A stretch of 64,000 nt of DNA from Tabrizicola piscis (lineage in GTDB: Bacteria > Pseudomonadota > Alphaproteobacteria > Rhodobacterales > Rhodobacteraceae), in the NCBI RefSeq assembly GCF_003940805.1, contig NZ_CP034329.1, positions 75,233 to 139,232 on the forward strand, given 5' to 3'. The notes under the pieces were generated by a model. It ran no database searches. It was not told where the DNA came from and saw only the letters and a list, made by a program, of their open reading frames with translations. The translations under genes and the position numbers were made by a program. This document shows, one piece after another, positions 10,390 to 18,564 of this stretch (the first letter of the stretch is position 1; every line of letters starts with the position of its first letter).

Positions 10390-10733
10390 TTAGCAGACAG
10401 ATTCTGCTGGCGAAGAGCATCAGTCCAACCGAGAAGAGAAAGGACCGGCCAGATAAGATCATCCTCAGTCTGACTTTCATTTGTGTTTTGGTTGATCGGA
10501 AACTTGTCAAACGCGGAGCGGAGTTTCACTTCTAAGCTCGAAGACGCGCTGGACGAGAACTTTTGCCACTCTTGTGTCTGTTGAATGGTTTCCGTCAAGA
10601 AATCTGACGAAAAGAGACTCCCCTGTCCTGTAATCTCAATGGTCAACGCTGCGCCTCCGGCTTTTCCCCCTTGGTAGCAGCCGTAACCAAGGAAGGCATC
10701 CCAAATCGAACTGACAGCAACGCGAAGCTCCAC
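10390..10733 (-). pseudogene. Type IIG-like enzyme, N-terminal fragment
   Basis: This is the first 114 residues of the interrupted restriction enzyme; beyond them the frame runs into the IS and stops after five foreign residues at 10374. The fragment ends in SLLGWTDALRQQNLSA, which reads on to KGRDDVPDG in the distal piece. A TTG start (giving TIEITGQG) is also possible and would shorten it by about 30 residues. It starts 5 bases after the WGR gene stops, so the two are in one operon. By itself it carries no catalytic motif. Confidence 0.87.
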
Positions 10734-10738
10734 AGAGG

Positions 10739-10999
10739 TCAGTCGACGTACCCGCGCCGCTTCTTCGCCCCTGCGAGCTTCATCAAAGCCGTGATGGCCT
10801 TGCCCTCATCAGGGTGCGTCTCGACCATCATCTGCCCCCGAAAGCCGATCCGGCCCCACTCGCGCACGAGGCTGGCGCGACCGAAGAGGTCGCGTTGCAC
10901 ACTCAGCCGATAGTAGCGACGCAAGTTGCGCGCCGGATCGATCCGGCGCATCTGCACGTCGGTTGGGAAGACATCGAGCTGGATCGGGCTGTGGTACAT
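10739..10999 (-). CDS. WGR domain protein, first gene of the defence operon
   Basis: This 86-aa protein is almost entirely one WGR domain: RRIDPARNLRRYYRLSVQ, then L-F-G, the signature REWGRIG, and the terminal KKRRGYVD. WGR domains bind DNA ends or RNA in eukaryotic PARPs; in bacteria their role is not settled. The gene sits immediately upstream of the Type IIG, SIR2 and HerA genes on the same strand with tiny gaps, so it is likely a working part of that system, perhaps as a nucleic-acid sensor. That role is an inference. It is similar in type to the partial WGR gene at the left end of the window. Confidence 0.88.
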   Translation of the reverse strand: MYHSPIQLDVFPTDVQMRRIDPARNLRRYYRLSVQRDLFGRASLVREWGRIGFRGQMMVETHPDEGKAITALMKLAGAKKRRGYVD

Positions 11000-11032
11000 A
11001 TAGTGATCGACTGAGGTTCTCTTGACAATATC

Positions 11033-11093
11033 AGGTGGAAGCTTGCGCTTCCACCTCGATTTCCCCGCGAGGGGAACGGGGGCTCACGCCCCC
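11033..11093 (-). terminator. Three tandem hairpins at the end of the backbone operon
   Basis: Three stems follow one another: GGGGGC/GCCCCC (11078-11093), with the DUF2493 stop codon in its loop; TTCCCC/GGGGAA (11061-11076); and a perfect 10-bp stem AGGTGGAAGC/GCTTCCACCT (11033-11056). They most likely end transcription of the strawberry-notch/Toprim/DUF2493 operon and shield the defence operon. There is no long U tract. Confidence 0.6.
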
Positions 11094-12016
11094 TTCTTGA
11101 ACTTCATGACCGGGATACCCAGCTTCTTGGCCTTGTCGGCGAGGTTTTCCTGGATGCCATTGCCCGGGAAGACGAGGACACCCACCGGCAGCACGTCCAG
11201 CATGGCGTCGTTGCGCTTGAAGGGAGCGGCCTTGGCGTGCTTGGTCCAGTCGGGCTTGAAGGCCACCTGCGTCACGCCCCTCGCCTCGGCCCATTTGGCG
11301 GCGATGAGTTCTGCGCCCTTCGGGCTGCCACCATGGAGAAGGACCATGTCGGGATACTTGGTCCGGACCTGATCGAGCTTGCCCCAGATCAGGCGGTGAT
11401 CGTTGAAGTCGGTCCCACCGGTGAGGGCGACCTTGGGGCCAGCGGGCAGCATCACCTCGGTTTCCGCGCGGCGCTTCGCGGCCAGGAAATCGCGGCTGTC
11501 GATAAGCGCTGCGGTCATGTGCTGGCGGTTCACCATCGAGCCGGTGCGGGGGCGCCAAGTCGATCCCGTGTGATGGACAAACTCGGTGGCGGCGTGATCA
11601 CGCATCATGTCCATGCAGTTGCGCCGTTCGATCAGTGTCAGACCTTCGGCCGTCAGGCGCTCAAGCTCGGTGGATTTCACCTCGGAGCCGTCCTGCTCGC
11701 GCTGGAGTCGGCGCTGTGCCTGCTCGTTCTCATCGAGCGACCGCTCGATCCGGGCCGTGGCGCGGTGGAAGAGGTTGACCTGGCCCCAGAGCACCTCTTC
11801 GAGGTCGGGTTCCATGCGGGTGTCTTCTAGGGTCGCGACGAGGGCATCGAAGATGTCGGCGACGGCGACCGCGAGGCGCTGCCCATCGGGCATCGGGCGC
11901 GGATCGGGCTCGTCAAAGGGGCGGTAGCCATAAAGCTGCAGCTCGTCGAGCGCATGGGCGGTCTGTGATGCGGTGTGGGCGGGTTCATAGGCGTCGTCGT
12001 GGGTGTGGATCGTCAT
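11084..12016 (-). CDS. DUF2493 (SLOG/YspA-like) plasmid protein
   Basis: The C-terminal part shows the Rossmann-like DUF2493 fold: VALTGGTDFNDHRLIW, then LLHGGSPKGAELIAAKWAEA and a VLVFPGNGI loop, which is the nucleotide-binding pattern of the SLOG superfamily. The N-terminal half is helical with a charged coiled-coil-like stretch. The ATG at 12016 is chosen because GGAGG stands 8-9 bases before it; an upstream ATG at 12055 lacks this. It is the last gene of the operon with the Toprim and strawberry-notch genes. SLOG domains are thought to bind nucleotide-derived ligands. The precise role on plasmids is unknown. Confidence 0.88.
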   Translation of the reverse strand: MTIHTHDDAYEPAHTASQTAHALDELQLYGYRPFDEPDPRPMPDGQRLAVAVADIFDALVATLEDTRMEPDLEEVLWGQVNLFHRATARIERSLDENEQAQRRLQREQDGSEVKSTELERLTAEGLTLIERRNCMDMMRDHAATEFVHHTGSTWRPRTGSMVNRQHMTAALIDSRDFLAAKRRAETEVMLPAGPKVALTGGTDFNDHRLIWGKLDQVRTKYPDMVLLHGGSPKGAELIAAKWAEARGVTQVAFKPDWTKHAKAAPFKRNDAMLDVLPVGVLVFPGNGIQENLADKAKKLGIPVMKFKKGA

Positions 12017-12380
12017 TGGTTTCTTGCCTCCGGGCCTGTCTTGTCCGCGCGTCATCCCGCGCGGCCTTCATGGGCTGCGAAAGCCGTGGGAGGGGACGCC
12101 CCTTCACCCCCTTTCGGGGCCGGAACGCATGTGAAGGAGGACGGGGGGCGGCTGATTTGTCTTTCGCGATGCAAAGGCGGCTCTGCCGCCGGCGGAAATC
12201 AGTCGCCCCCCGTCCTTGAAGGGGCGGCCCCTTTGACGGCCGCCTGCCCATCTCTTGAAGGCCGTGTGGGTGACGGGTGGATGAGACTGCCCGGGAGGAG
12301 GCAAAGCGACGATCCAGAGCCATGCCAGGGATCCGTGACCCCTGCCCCGCTATCCCGGACCGCACCTTGCGCGATGCGGA
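12017..12380. other. Non-coding gap rich in inverted repeats
   Basis: This 364-bp gap lies inside the operon, between the Toprim and DUF2493 genes. No convincing gene is visible on either strand. Apart from the long inverted repeat listed separately, it holds GC-rich self-complementary pieces on each side (around 12091-12118 and 12216-12240), so the RNA would fold strongly. Confidence 0.55.
12139..12215. repeat. Long inverted repeat, 20-bp arms
   Basis: The left arm at 12139-12158 (GGACGGGGGGCGGCTGATTT) pairs with the right arm at 12196-12215 with one mismatch. The 37-base interval contains a second stem made from GGCGGC and GCCGCC. The result is a long nested hairpin between two genes of one operon. 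It could be a terminator/attenuator, an RNA stability element, or a small mobile repeat. Confidence 0.75.
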
Positions 12381-13412
12381 TCAGCCTGACAGGCGATGCC
12401 AATCCGCGGGCCCGAACTGACCTGCCAGATGTTGGCGCAGCGCCTCCTTGCCGTTCGCCCGAAGATCATCGTTGAAATCCCCGAGCCGCGGTTCCAGCAC
12501 CCGAACGGCAATCCCGGCCTCGGTTGCTCTGGCGCGCAACCTCTCTGCCGCGCGTTGGCCAGCGGGATCGCGGTCGATGGCGATGTAGAGGCGCTGAAGC
12601 CCCTCCGGCAGCAGGACAGCCCCGAGGTGACCCGACGAGAGCGCCGCCCAGACGGGAAGGCCGGGCACAGCCTCGACAAGGGACAGCATGGTCTCGATGC
12701 CTTCGCCGACCACGAGGATGTCGTCATGCGGGGTCAGCCTGACGGCATTGCCGAGGAGGTGACCCATGGCACGCCGCTGCGTCTCGACCCGCGCCTTTCC
12801 CTGACCGTCAGGCGCAAGCCAGGTACGATGCACACCCTGCAACGCCCCTGCCCCATCGGTGACTGCGGCGATCAGCGCCGGTCTGGGGAGACTCCGAGTC
12901 TGGCCCTCATCCCGATGCCAGCACTTCGGGTGAAAGCGAAGGGCGCTCATCCTGCCGCCTTGGGTCAGGCCCCGGGAGCGGAGGTAGGTGTCAGCAAGCG
13001 TACCTGCGACCGGCACCGAGGCTGCGAACAGACGCGCCGCCGCCACGGGTGTGCCGCCGGGGGCTTTGGCCTTCTTTGGGGACGGCGGAGCCGGGAAGAC
13101 CGGCTGCGGGCGACCAAGATGCGCCCGGGCCTCGGTCAGAAGGTCGGGAAAGCGGGAGATCCCGGTCCTCTCGCGGATGATGTCGAGAAGATCGCCATGC
13201 TCGCCCGTGGCGCCGTCGGTAAACTTGCCTGCCGCACCGGGCCCCGAGGCAGGCCCGGTCAACCGCACGAAGAGTGACCGGCCGGGATTGTTCTGCAGAT
13301 CGCCCACGATCCAGTAGGACCCCTCCCGCCGTCCGGCGGGAAGGTAATGGCGACACACGCTCTCTGCGTTTTCCGCCAGAGCGCGGATCACATCTTCGGT
13401 CTCGGAATACAT
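12381..13412 (-). CDS. Toprim domain primase-like plasmid protein
   Basis: This 343-aa protein has an N-terminal region of the DUF7146/CHC2-like kind with a conserved GRSLFVRL...GKFTDGATGEHGDLLDII stretch, and a C-terminal Toprim domain with VVGEGIETMLSL (the catalytic E motif) and IAIDRDPAGQRAAERL (the DxD motif). Toprim domains act in primases, topoisomerases and related DNA enzymes. The gene starts 3 bases after the strawberry-notch stop, so it is co-transcribed and probably coupled. A role in plasmid DNA replication or repair is likely but inferred. Confidence 0.9.
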   Translation of the reverse strand: MYSETEDVIRALAENAESVCRHYLPAGRREGSYWIVGDLQNNPGRSLFVRLTGPASGPGAAGKFTDGATGEHGDLLDIIRERTGISRFPDLLTEARAHLGRPQPVFPAPPSPKKAKAPGGTPVAAARLFAASVPVAGTLADTYLRSRGLTQGGRMSALRFHPKCWHRDEGQTRSLPRPALIAAVTDGAGALQGVHRTWLAPDGQGKARVETQRRAMGHLLGNAVRLTPHDDILVVGEGIETMLSLVEAVPGLPVWAALSSGHLGAVLLPEGLQRLYIAIDRDPAGQRAAERLRARATEAGIAVRVLEPRLGDFNDDLRANGKEALRQHLAGQFGPADWHRLSG

Positions 13413-13415
13413 GGC

Positions 13416-16400
13416 TCAACACCCTCCGCGTGCCTGTAGTCCCGTCACAGGACAACGCGCAAGCAGACGCTCCAGTACCGCGATCCCGCTGGCGTCAGTT
13501 GGGCAGAACAGGCGCAGCTTCCAACTGATGATCTCCGAGAAGAAGCCATAGGCTTTGAGCCTATCCTTGGCAGCTTCCGAGAAGCCGGAGAGCTCGATCC
13601 GGTTAACGCCCATGACGCGGGACCGGTGCAACTCCATCCCCTCGGCCAGCCGCACGACGGTCTTGCCCTCAAGAACGAGAGCATGGATCTGCGCGGCCGA
13701 AAGCTTCGGCGCGTCATCCGCAAGCGTTGTCGCGACCCAAGCGGGCGAGACGCGGCGACCGATGATGCGCTGACCATCGTCCGTCTGCAGCCGGTAGACG
13801 CGGGTCTCGTCTTGGGGAAGCTGCTTCCAGATCGGCAGCAAGAGGCCCGCCACGATGTGCAGCGTGGACTCGCTGTACTCCGGCACCTCGGCCAGTTCCG
13901 CAGTCCAGGCAGCGGCGAAGGCTGCGCGGTCGGCCTCGAGCCAGTGGGTTTCCTCCATCATCCGGGCTGGGACGGTGCTGGTCTCCATCGGCCGGATCAG
14001 CCGCAGGCGGGGCTCGATGGTGCCGTCGTCCAGCATCAGGCTGGTGGCCGGCACCTGCACCGCCGCCCGGCCCGAGCGGCTGTTGACCAGAAGCCGCGCC
14101 TTCGGGTCATCGAGCCAGTCCAGCGCGTCCGCGAGGGAGGTCGGCGTGTTGCGGCGCTTTTCCGCGATGGTCAGCAGTTGGGTTTCCGCGCCGGACCCGG
14201 GATGGGTGTAGATCACCCGCGCATCCGTGACACGGAAGCTTTCTGCGCGCAGCGTCTCGAGTCCAAGGTCATAGACCCCGGCCGCGATGGCGCCTTCGAT
14301 CCGCTGATCGAGCAATTCCTCGAAGGCCGAGAACAGCACGGCCTGCATGTCGATCGTCAGCGCCAACAGGCGATTGAGGAAGGTGGTGATCGGGGGCAGC
14401 TCATCCTTCAGACCGTTTTCATCGGTCAGGCTGAGCCCCGTCGCATCCTCGAAGGCCCCAAGCGAGCATCCCGCCACATCGCCGCGGTAGATGTGGCGGT
14501 AGAGCTGGCGCAGGGCATCGCGGGCATAGGGGCTTTCGAGATTGTCCTCGGGTCGGAACAGCCCTTGCCCGCCGGTCTGGCGCTGACCGCGTGTAATGGC
14601 ACCCAGCGTGTCGAGGCGGCGCGCGATGGTCGAAAGAAACCGCTTCTCCGCTTTCACATCGGTGGCCACCGGCCGGAACAGCGGCGGCTGCGCCTGATTG
14701 GTGCGGTTGGTGCGGCCCAGACCCTGGATGGCCGCATCGGCTTTCCAACCGGGCTCCAGAAGGTAGTGGACCCGCAGGCGCTGGTTCTTGGCGCCTAGAT
14801 CGGCGTGATAGCTGCGGCCCGTGCCCCCAGCATCGGAGAAGATCAAGATGCGCTTCTGGTCATCCATGAAGGCAGCGGTTTCCGCGAGGTTGGCAGACCC
14901 CGCCCGGCTTTCCACGACGAGCCGCGCCGCAGGACCCTCGCCCTTGCGCACGATGCGGCGCGACCGGCCCGTGACCTCGGCCACGAGATCGGTGCCGAAG
15001 CGCTGGACGATCTGGTCGAGCGCCCCCGGCACGGGCGGTAATGACGCCAGTTTTTCGATCAGGGCGTCACGTCTACGAGCTGCCTCGCGACATTCGACCG
15101 GCTGGCCATCTCGCACGACGGGCCGGGAGGACAGATTGCCTTCGCTGTCGGTGAAGGGCTCATAAAGCTGCACCGGGAAGGAATGGGCGAGGTAGTCCAG
15201 GACATATTCCCGCGGGGTGATGTCGACGCGGATGTCGTTCCACTCCTCGGTCGGGATCTCCGACAGCCGCCGCTCCATCAGCGCCTCGCCGGTCGAGACG
15301 ATCTGGATGACGGCCGCATGGCCTGCGGCCAGGTCGGCCTCGATGGCGGCGATCAGGGTGGGGGTTTTCATTGAGGTCAGCATATGGCCGAAGAAGCGCT
15401 GCTTGGCGGACTCGAAGGCAGACCGCGCGGCGGATTTGGCCTGGCGGTTCAGCGTTCCACGATCGCACGTGATGTTGGCCGCCTCCATCGCAGCTGCGAG
15501 GTTGTTGTGGATGATGGCGAAGGCCCCGGCGTAGGCATCGTAGATGCCGCGCTGCTCGGGGGTCAGCGCGTGTTCGAGAATCTCGTATTCGACGCCATCA
15601 TAGGAAAGCGACCGGGCGGTATAGAGGCCGAGCGACCGCAGGTCGCGGGCGAGGACCTCCATCGCCGCGACGCCGCCTGCCTCGATAGCCTCGACGAATT
15701 CCGCCCGCGTCGCGAAGGGGAAATCTTCCCCACCCCAAAGGCCGAGCCTTTGCGCATAGGCAAGGTTGTGCACGGCCGTGGCGCCGGTGGCCGAGACATA
15801 GACCACGCGGGCATTGGGCAGCTTGTGTTGCAGCCGCAGGCCCGCCCTGCCCTGCTGCGAGGCCTCGGTGTCACCGCGCTCGCCCTTCGATCCGGCGGCA
15901 TTCGCCATGGCATGGCTTTCATCGAACAGGATCACCCCGTCGAAATCCGCCCCAAGCCAGTCGACGATCTGGTCGACGCGGGATTTCTTGGCGCCCCGCT
16001 CTTCGGAGCGCAGGGTGGCGTAGGTGGTGAAGAGGATGCCCTGAGTGAGCGGGATGTCGCGGCATTGCGCAAAGCGCGAGAGGGGCGTCACCAACAGCCG
16101 CTCTTGGCCAAGCGCCGACCAGTCGCGCTGCGCGTCCTCGAGAAGCTTGTCGCTCTTCGAGATCCAGAGCGCCTTGCGGCGACCTTGGGCCCAGTTGTCG
16201 AGCACAATCCCGGCCGATTGGCGGCCCTTGCCCGCGCCCGTGCCATCGCCAAGGAAGAAGCCGCGGCGGAAGCGGACGGCGTCCGCGGCATCGTCAGGCG
16301 CGGCCGAGACCATGTCGCCAGTTTCATCGACGGTCCACGATCCGGCGAGATACGCGCCATGCGCCTCGCCTGCGTAGATCACGGTTTCAAGCTGCGCATC

Positions 16401-17777
16401 AGAGAGCAGGCCGTCGTGCAGGACGGCTGGCGGCAGCTTGGGGCGGTAGCTGGGTTTCGGCGGCGAGACGGACGCCATGGCCGTAGACTGCACCAGTTTG
16501 GTCGGGTGCGGTGCCGCGCCGGGGATGTCGATGGCCTGCAGGCGGAAGGTCTCGTAGATCGCTTCGGAAAGGCGCGAAGCGCCGATGTCGTCCGCCGTCT
16601 CGCGCAGGGTGTATGCAAGGTCCTCGGCATCGGGCGTGGTGACATGCGCATCCATCCTGGCCGACGCCGTTGACCGCGAGGGTCGAGCGGTGAGGCCGGA
16701 GGAACGGCCCGGAATTCCCCGGAAAGAGGAAATGGGCTGGGAGCATGCGCCCACACCCGCATCCAACTCGAGGCGTTGCGGGACCTCGGCGGTGATCCGG
16801 GCAAGGAGGTGGGCCACATCCGGCGAAATCGGGCGTGCCAGATCGGCTGTGATGCCGCCCGGCTCGCCGCCGCGGCATTTGTCGAAGACCGAGATCCGGG
16901 TCTCGAAGCTGGTCCCGTGCTTGGCGAAAGCAGCGCCCGACACAGCGCCGGTGAAGACCAGATGGGCAGACTCGGTCAGGCGGGCGAAGGTTTCCGCCCA
17001 GGCGGGCGCATCGGGCGCGAAGTTGGCCCCGGTGATGGCCACGAGCCGACCACCGGGCACAAGGCGCGCAAGCGCCGAGCGCAGATGCCGGGCCGTCGCC
17101 TCGGTCGTCCGACCATCGACATGTGCAACCGCCGAAAATGGCGGGTTCATCAGGATGACGCTCGGGCGAAGGCCTGCGTCCAGATGATCGTCGATCTGTG
17201 CGGCATCAAAGGTGGTGGCGGCGCGCCCTGGAAAGAGAAGACGCAGAAGATCGGCGCGGGTGTCTGCCAACTCGTTCAGCGCGAGGCTGCCGCCGGCGAT
17301 TTCCGCGAGGATCGCCAGAAGGCCGGTCCCGGCCGAAGGCTCGAGGACCAGGTCACGCGGCGTGATCTGCGCAGCAGTGAGCGCCGCGAGCCCCATGGGC
17401 AACGGCGTCGAGAATTGCTGGAAGCGCTCCATCTCCTCCGAACGCCGGGTATGCGTGGGCAAGAGGTCCGCGACCTTGGCGAGGATCGGCAGCAGTGCCG
17501 AAGGCGATCCCGCACGGGCGAGCAGCGCACGGCCGAACTTCCGCAGGAAGATGACCAGCGCCACCTCGCCCGCCTCATAGGCAAGCTTCCAGTCCCAGGC
17601 ACCATCGGCATCGGAGCCGCCAAAGGCGCGTTCCATCTCGAGGCGCAGACGCAGCGCGTCGATCTGGAAGCCTTGGGCGAGATCGGGCTGCAGCACCTCG
17701 GCCACGGCGAGGATCGCGGGCGCGGGATCGCGAGATGGAACAGGAACTGGAGGCGCGACAGCAGCGAGATAGGTCAT
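13416..17777 (-). CDS. Methyltransferase and strawberry-notch helicase fusion
   Basis: This 1453-aa protein joins two enzymes. The N-terminal part is a SAM-dependent methyltransferase with EPSAGTG at 146-152 and NPPF at 211-214. The middle and C-terminal parts are a strawberry-notch (SNO) superfamily 2 helicase: Walker A GTGAGKGR near residue 514, a DESH box near 617, and a conserved helicase motif VI-like GLGRTNRTNQ near 1020. Proteins of this layout are a hallmark of large alphaproteobacterial plasmids and some phages. CGGAG stands 8 bases before the ATG. Its start faces the SOS-box promoter region, from which it is likely also transcribed. Host-range, modification or anti-restriction roles have been suggested for such fusions; none is proven here. 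Confidence 0.92.
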   Translation of the reverse strand: MTYLAAVAPPVPVPSRDPAPAILAVAEVLQPDLAQGFQIDALRLRLEMERAFGGSDADGAWDWKLAYEAGEVALVIFLRKFGRALLARAGSPSALLPILAKVADLLPTHTRRSEEMERFQQFSTPLPMGLAALTAAQITPRDLVLEPSAGTGLLAILAEIAGGSLALNELADTRADLLRLLFPGRAATTFDAAQIDDHLDAGLRPSVILMNPPFSAVAHVDGRTTEATARHLRSALARLVPGGRLVAITGANFAPDAPAWAETFARLTESAHLVFTGAVSGAAFAKHGTSFETRISVFDKCRGGEPGGITADLARPISPDVAHLLARITAEVPQRLELDAGVGACSQPISSFRGIPGRSSGLTARPSRSTASARMDAHVTTPDAEDLAYTLRETADDIGASRLSEAIYETFRLQAIDIPGAAPHPTKLVQSTAMASVSPPKPSYRPKLPPAVLHDGLLSDAQLETVIYAGEAHGAYLAGSWTVDETGDMVSAAPDDAADAVRFRRGFFLGDGTGAGKGRQSAGIVLDNWAQGRRKALWISKSDKLLEDAQRDWSALGQERLLVTPLSRFAQCRDIPLTQGILFTTYATLRSEERGAKKSRVDQIVDWLGADFDGVILFDESHAMANAAGSKGERGDTEASQQGRAGLRLQHKLPNARVVYVSATGATAVHNLAYAQRLGLWGGEDFPFATRAEFVEAIEAGGVAAMEVLARDLRSLGLYTARSLSYDGVEYEILEHALTPEQRGIYDAYAGAFAIIHNNLAAAMEAANITCDRGTLNRQAKSAARSAFESAKQRFFGHMLTSMKTPTLIAAIEADLAAGHAAVIQIVSTGEALMERRLSEIPTEEWNDIRVDITPREYVLDYLAHSFPVQLYEPFTDSEGNLSSRPVVRDGQPVECREAARRRDALIEKLASLPPVPGALDQIVQRFGTDLVAEVTGRSRRIVRKGEGPAARLVVESRAGSANLAETAAFMDDQKRILIFSDAGGTGRSYHADLGAKNQRLRVHYLLEPGWKADAAIQGLGRTNRTNQAQPPLFRPVATDVKAEKRFLSTIARRLDTLGAITRGQRQTGGQGLFRPEDNLESPYARDALRQLYRHIYRGDVAGCSLGAFEDATGLSLTDENGLKDELPPITTFLNRLLALTIDMQAVLFSAFEELLDQRIEGAIAAGVYDLGLETLRAESFRVTDARVIYTHPGSGAETQLLTIAEKRRNTPTSLADALDWLDDPKARLLVNSRSGRAAVQVPATSLMLDDGTIEPRLRLIRPMETSTVPARMMEETHWLEADRAAFAAAWTAELAEVPEYSESTLHIVAGLLLPIWKQLPQDETRVYRLQTDDGQRIIGRRVSPAWVATTLADDAPKLSAAQIHALVLEGKTVVRLAEGMELHRSRVMGVNRIELSGFSEAAKDRLKAYGFFSEIISWKLRLFCPTDASGIAVLERLLARCPVTGLQARGGC

Positions 17778-17896
17778 CGGGGAACTCCGGAATGAGGGAC
17801 AGGACCAGCCCCGGACACCCTCTCTCGGGCACCCTCAGGCCTGATCTTCCCCGGCCCCCCTCTTCCTCTCGAGCCGACGCGTCCCGGACGCTTGGC

Positions 17897-17925
17897 TTGA
17901 TTTTGTTCCTGTTATGTTCTATATT
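17897..17925 (+). promoter_or_regulatory. Promoter with a LexA-type SOS box (GTTC-N7-GTTC)
   Basis: A -35 TTGATT (17897-17902) and a -10 TATATT (17920-17925) are 17 bp apart, and the spacer holds GTTC-CTGTTAT-GTTC (17905-17919), an exact match to the LexA site known for Rhodobacter and Rhizobium relatives. A perfect 9-bp inverted repeat (TGGCTTGAT at 17893-17901, ATCAAGCCA at 17930-17938) surrounds it. The promoter points to the 98-aa gene; the divergent helicase may share control. Confidence 0.8.
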
Positions 17926-17954
17926 GGGGATCAAGCCAGTAAGGGAGTTTCCCG

Positions 17955-18251
17955 ATGGACAGCACCACATACGACTTGCCCGCAACGCCCAAGCAGATCG
18001 CCTATGCGCGGTCCCTCGCCTTGCGCAACCAGACCCTTCTGCCGTGGGAGGTTCAGCAGGACCGCCGGTCCCTGAGCGCCTGGATCGAGGCACAGGCCCA
18101 GCTGAAGCCGGTATCCGAAATGGATCGGCTGCCCACGTCGAAGCAGGTAGCCTTCGCGGAGAAACTCGCGCGGATCAAACGCCGCGCCGTCCCGGACGAG
18201 TGCTTCCGCGACAAAGGGCTGATGTCGAAGTGGATCGACGGGAACAGGTGA
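17955..18251 (+). CDS. Small protein with two tandem ~45-residue repeats
   Basis: This 98-aa protein is built from two copies of one motif: P-A-T-P-K-Q-I-A-Y-A-R-S-L-A in the first half and P-T-S-K-Q-V-A-F-A-E-K-L-A in the second, each followed by an L-S-A/M-S-K-W-I-E/D segment. The pattern resembles short helical DUF3072-type repeats found in small plasmid proteins. AAGGGAG precedes the ATG at the right spacing. The promoter carries a LexA box, so the gene is probably induced by DNA damage. No catalytic motif is seen. It is highly charged and may bind DNA or a partner protein. Confidence 0.8.
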   Translation: MDSTTYDLPATPKQIAYARSLALRNQTLLPWEVQQDRRSLSAWIEAQAQLKPVSEMDRLPTSKQVAFAEKLARIKRRAVPDECFRDKGLMSKWIDGNR

Positions 18252-18564
18252 TCGAGCATCTCAGACGAGCGGCAACTGTGCTCTGTTAGATGTACTCGAA
18301 GTCGAGATGTGATGCCAGCAGTGGGATGCCCTTGCGTTTGGCCCGGGAGACAGGTCGTTGCAAGGAACGCCGCGCAAACCCGGAAACCACCTTTCCAAAA
18401 GTAGCACCCCTGTTGACCCGCGATTGCCTTGGCTAAAAGCAGGACATCTTCATCGAGAGAAAGGGTTGTGTGCGTGGTGCACCTATGCAGATTCAGCGTC
18501 AAATGGGGTGTTGGTCGGGTTCATCAAAGGCTGATTTTCGGCACATGCGATTGGAAGTCTACAC
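18252..18564. other. No gene seen
   Basis: No open frame in this stretch resembles a known protein. It may contain the decayed 5' part of the aldehyde dehydrogenase gene that follows, but no clear similarity remains. Confidence 0.4.

Noticed and set aside
9471..10535. 354-codon plus-strand frame across the IS5 element
   Set aside because: It runs across the IS boundary and is antisense to the intact transposase.
13626..14798. Long plus-strand open frame (390 codons) opposite the strawberry-notch gene
   Set aside because: It is the shadow of the minus-strand gene in GC-rich DNA; the minus-strand frame has clear helicase motifs and this one has none.
15384..16673. Long plus-strand open frame (429 codons) opposite the strawberry-notch gene
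   Set aside because: Same reason: it is antisense to a well-supported gene and has arginine-rich, motif-free content.
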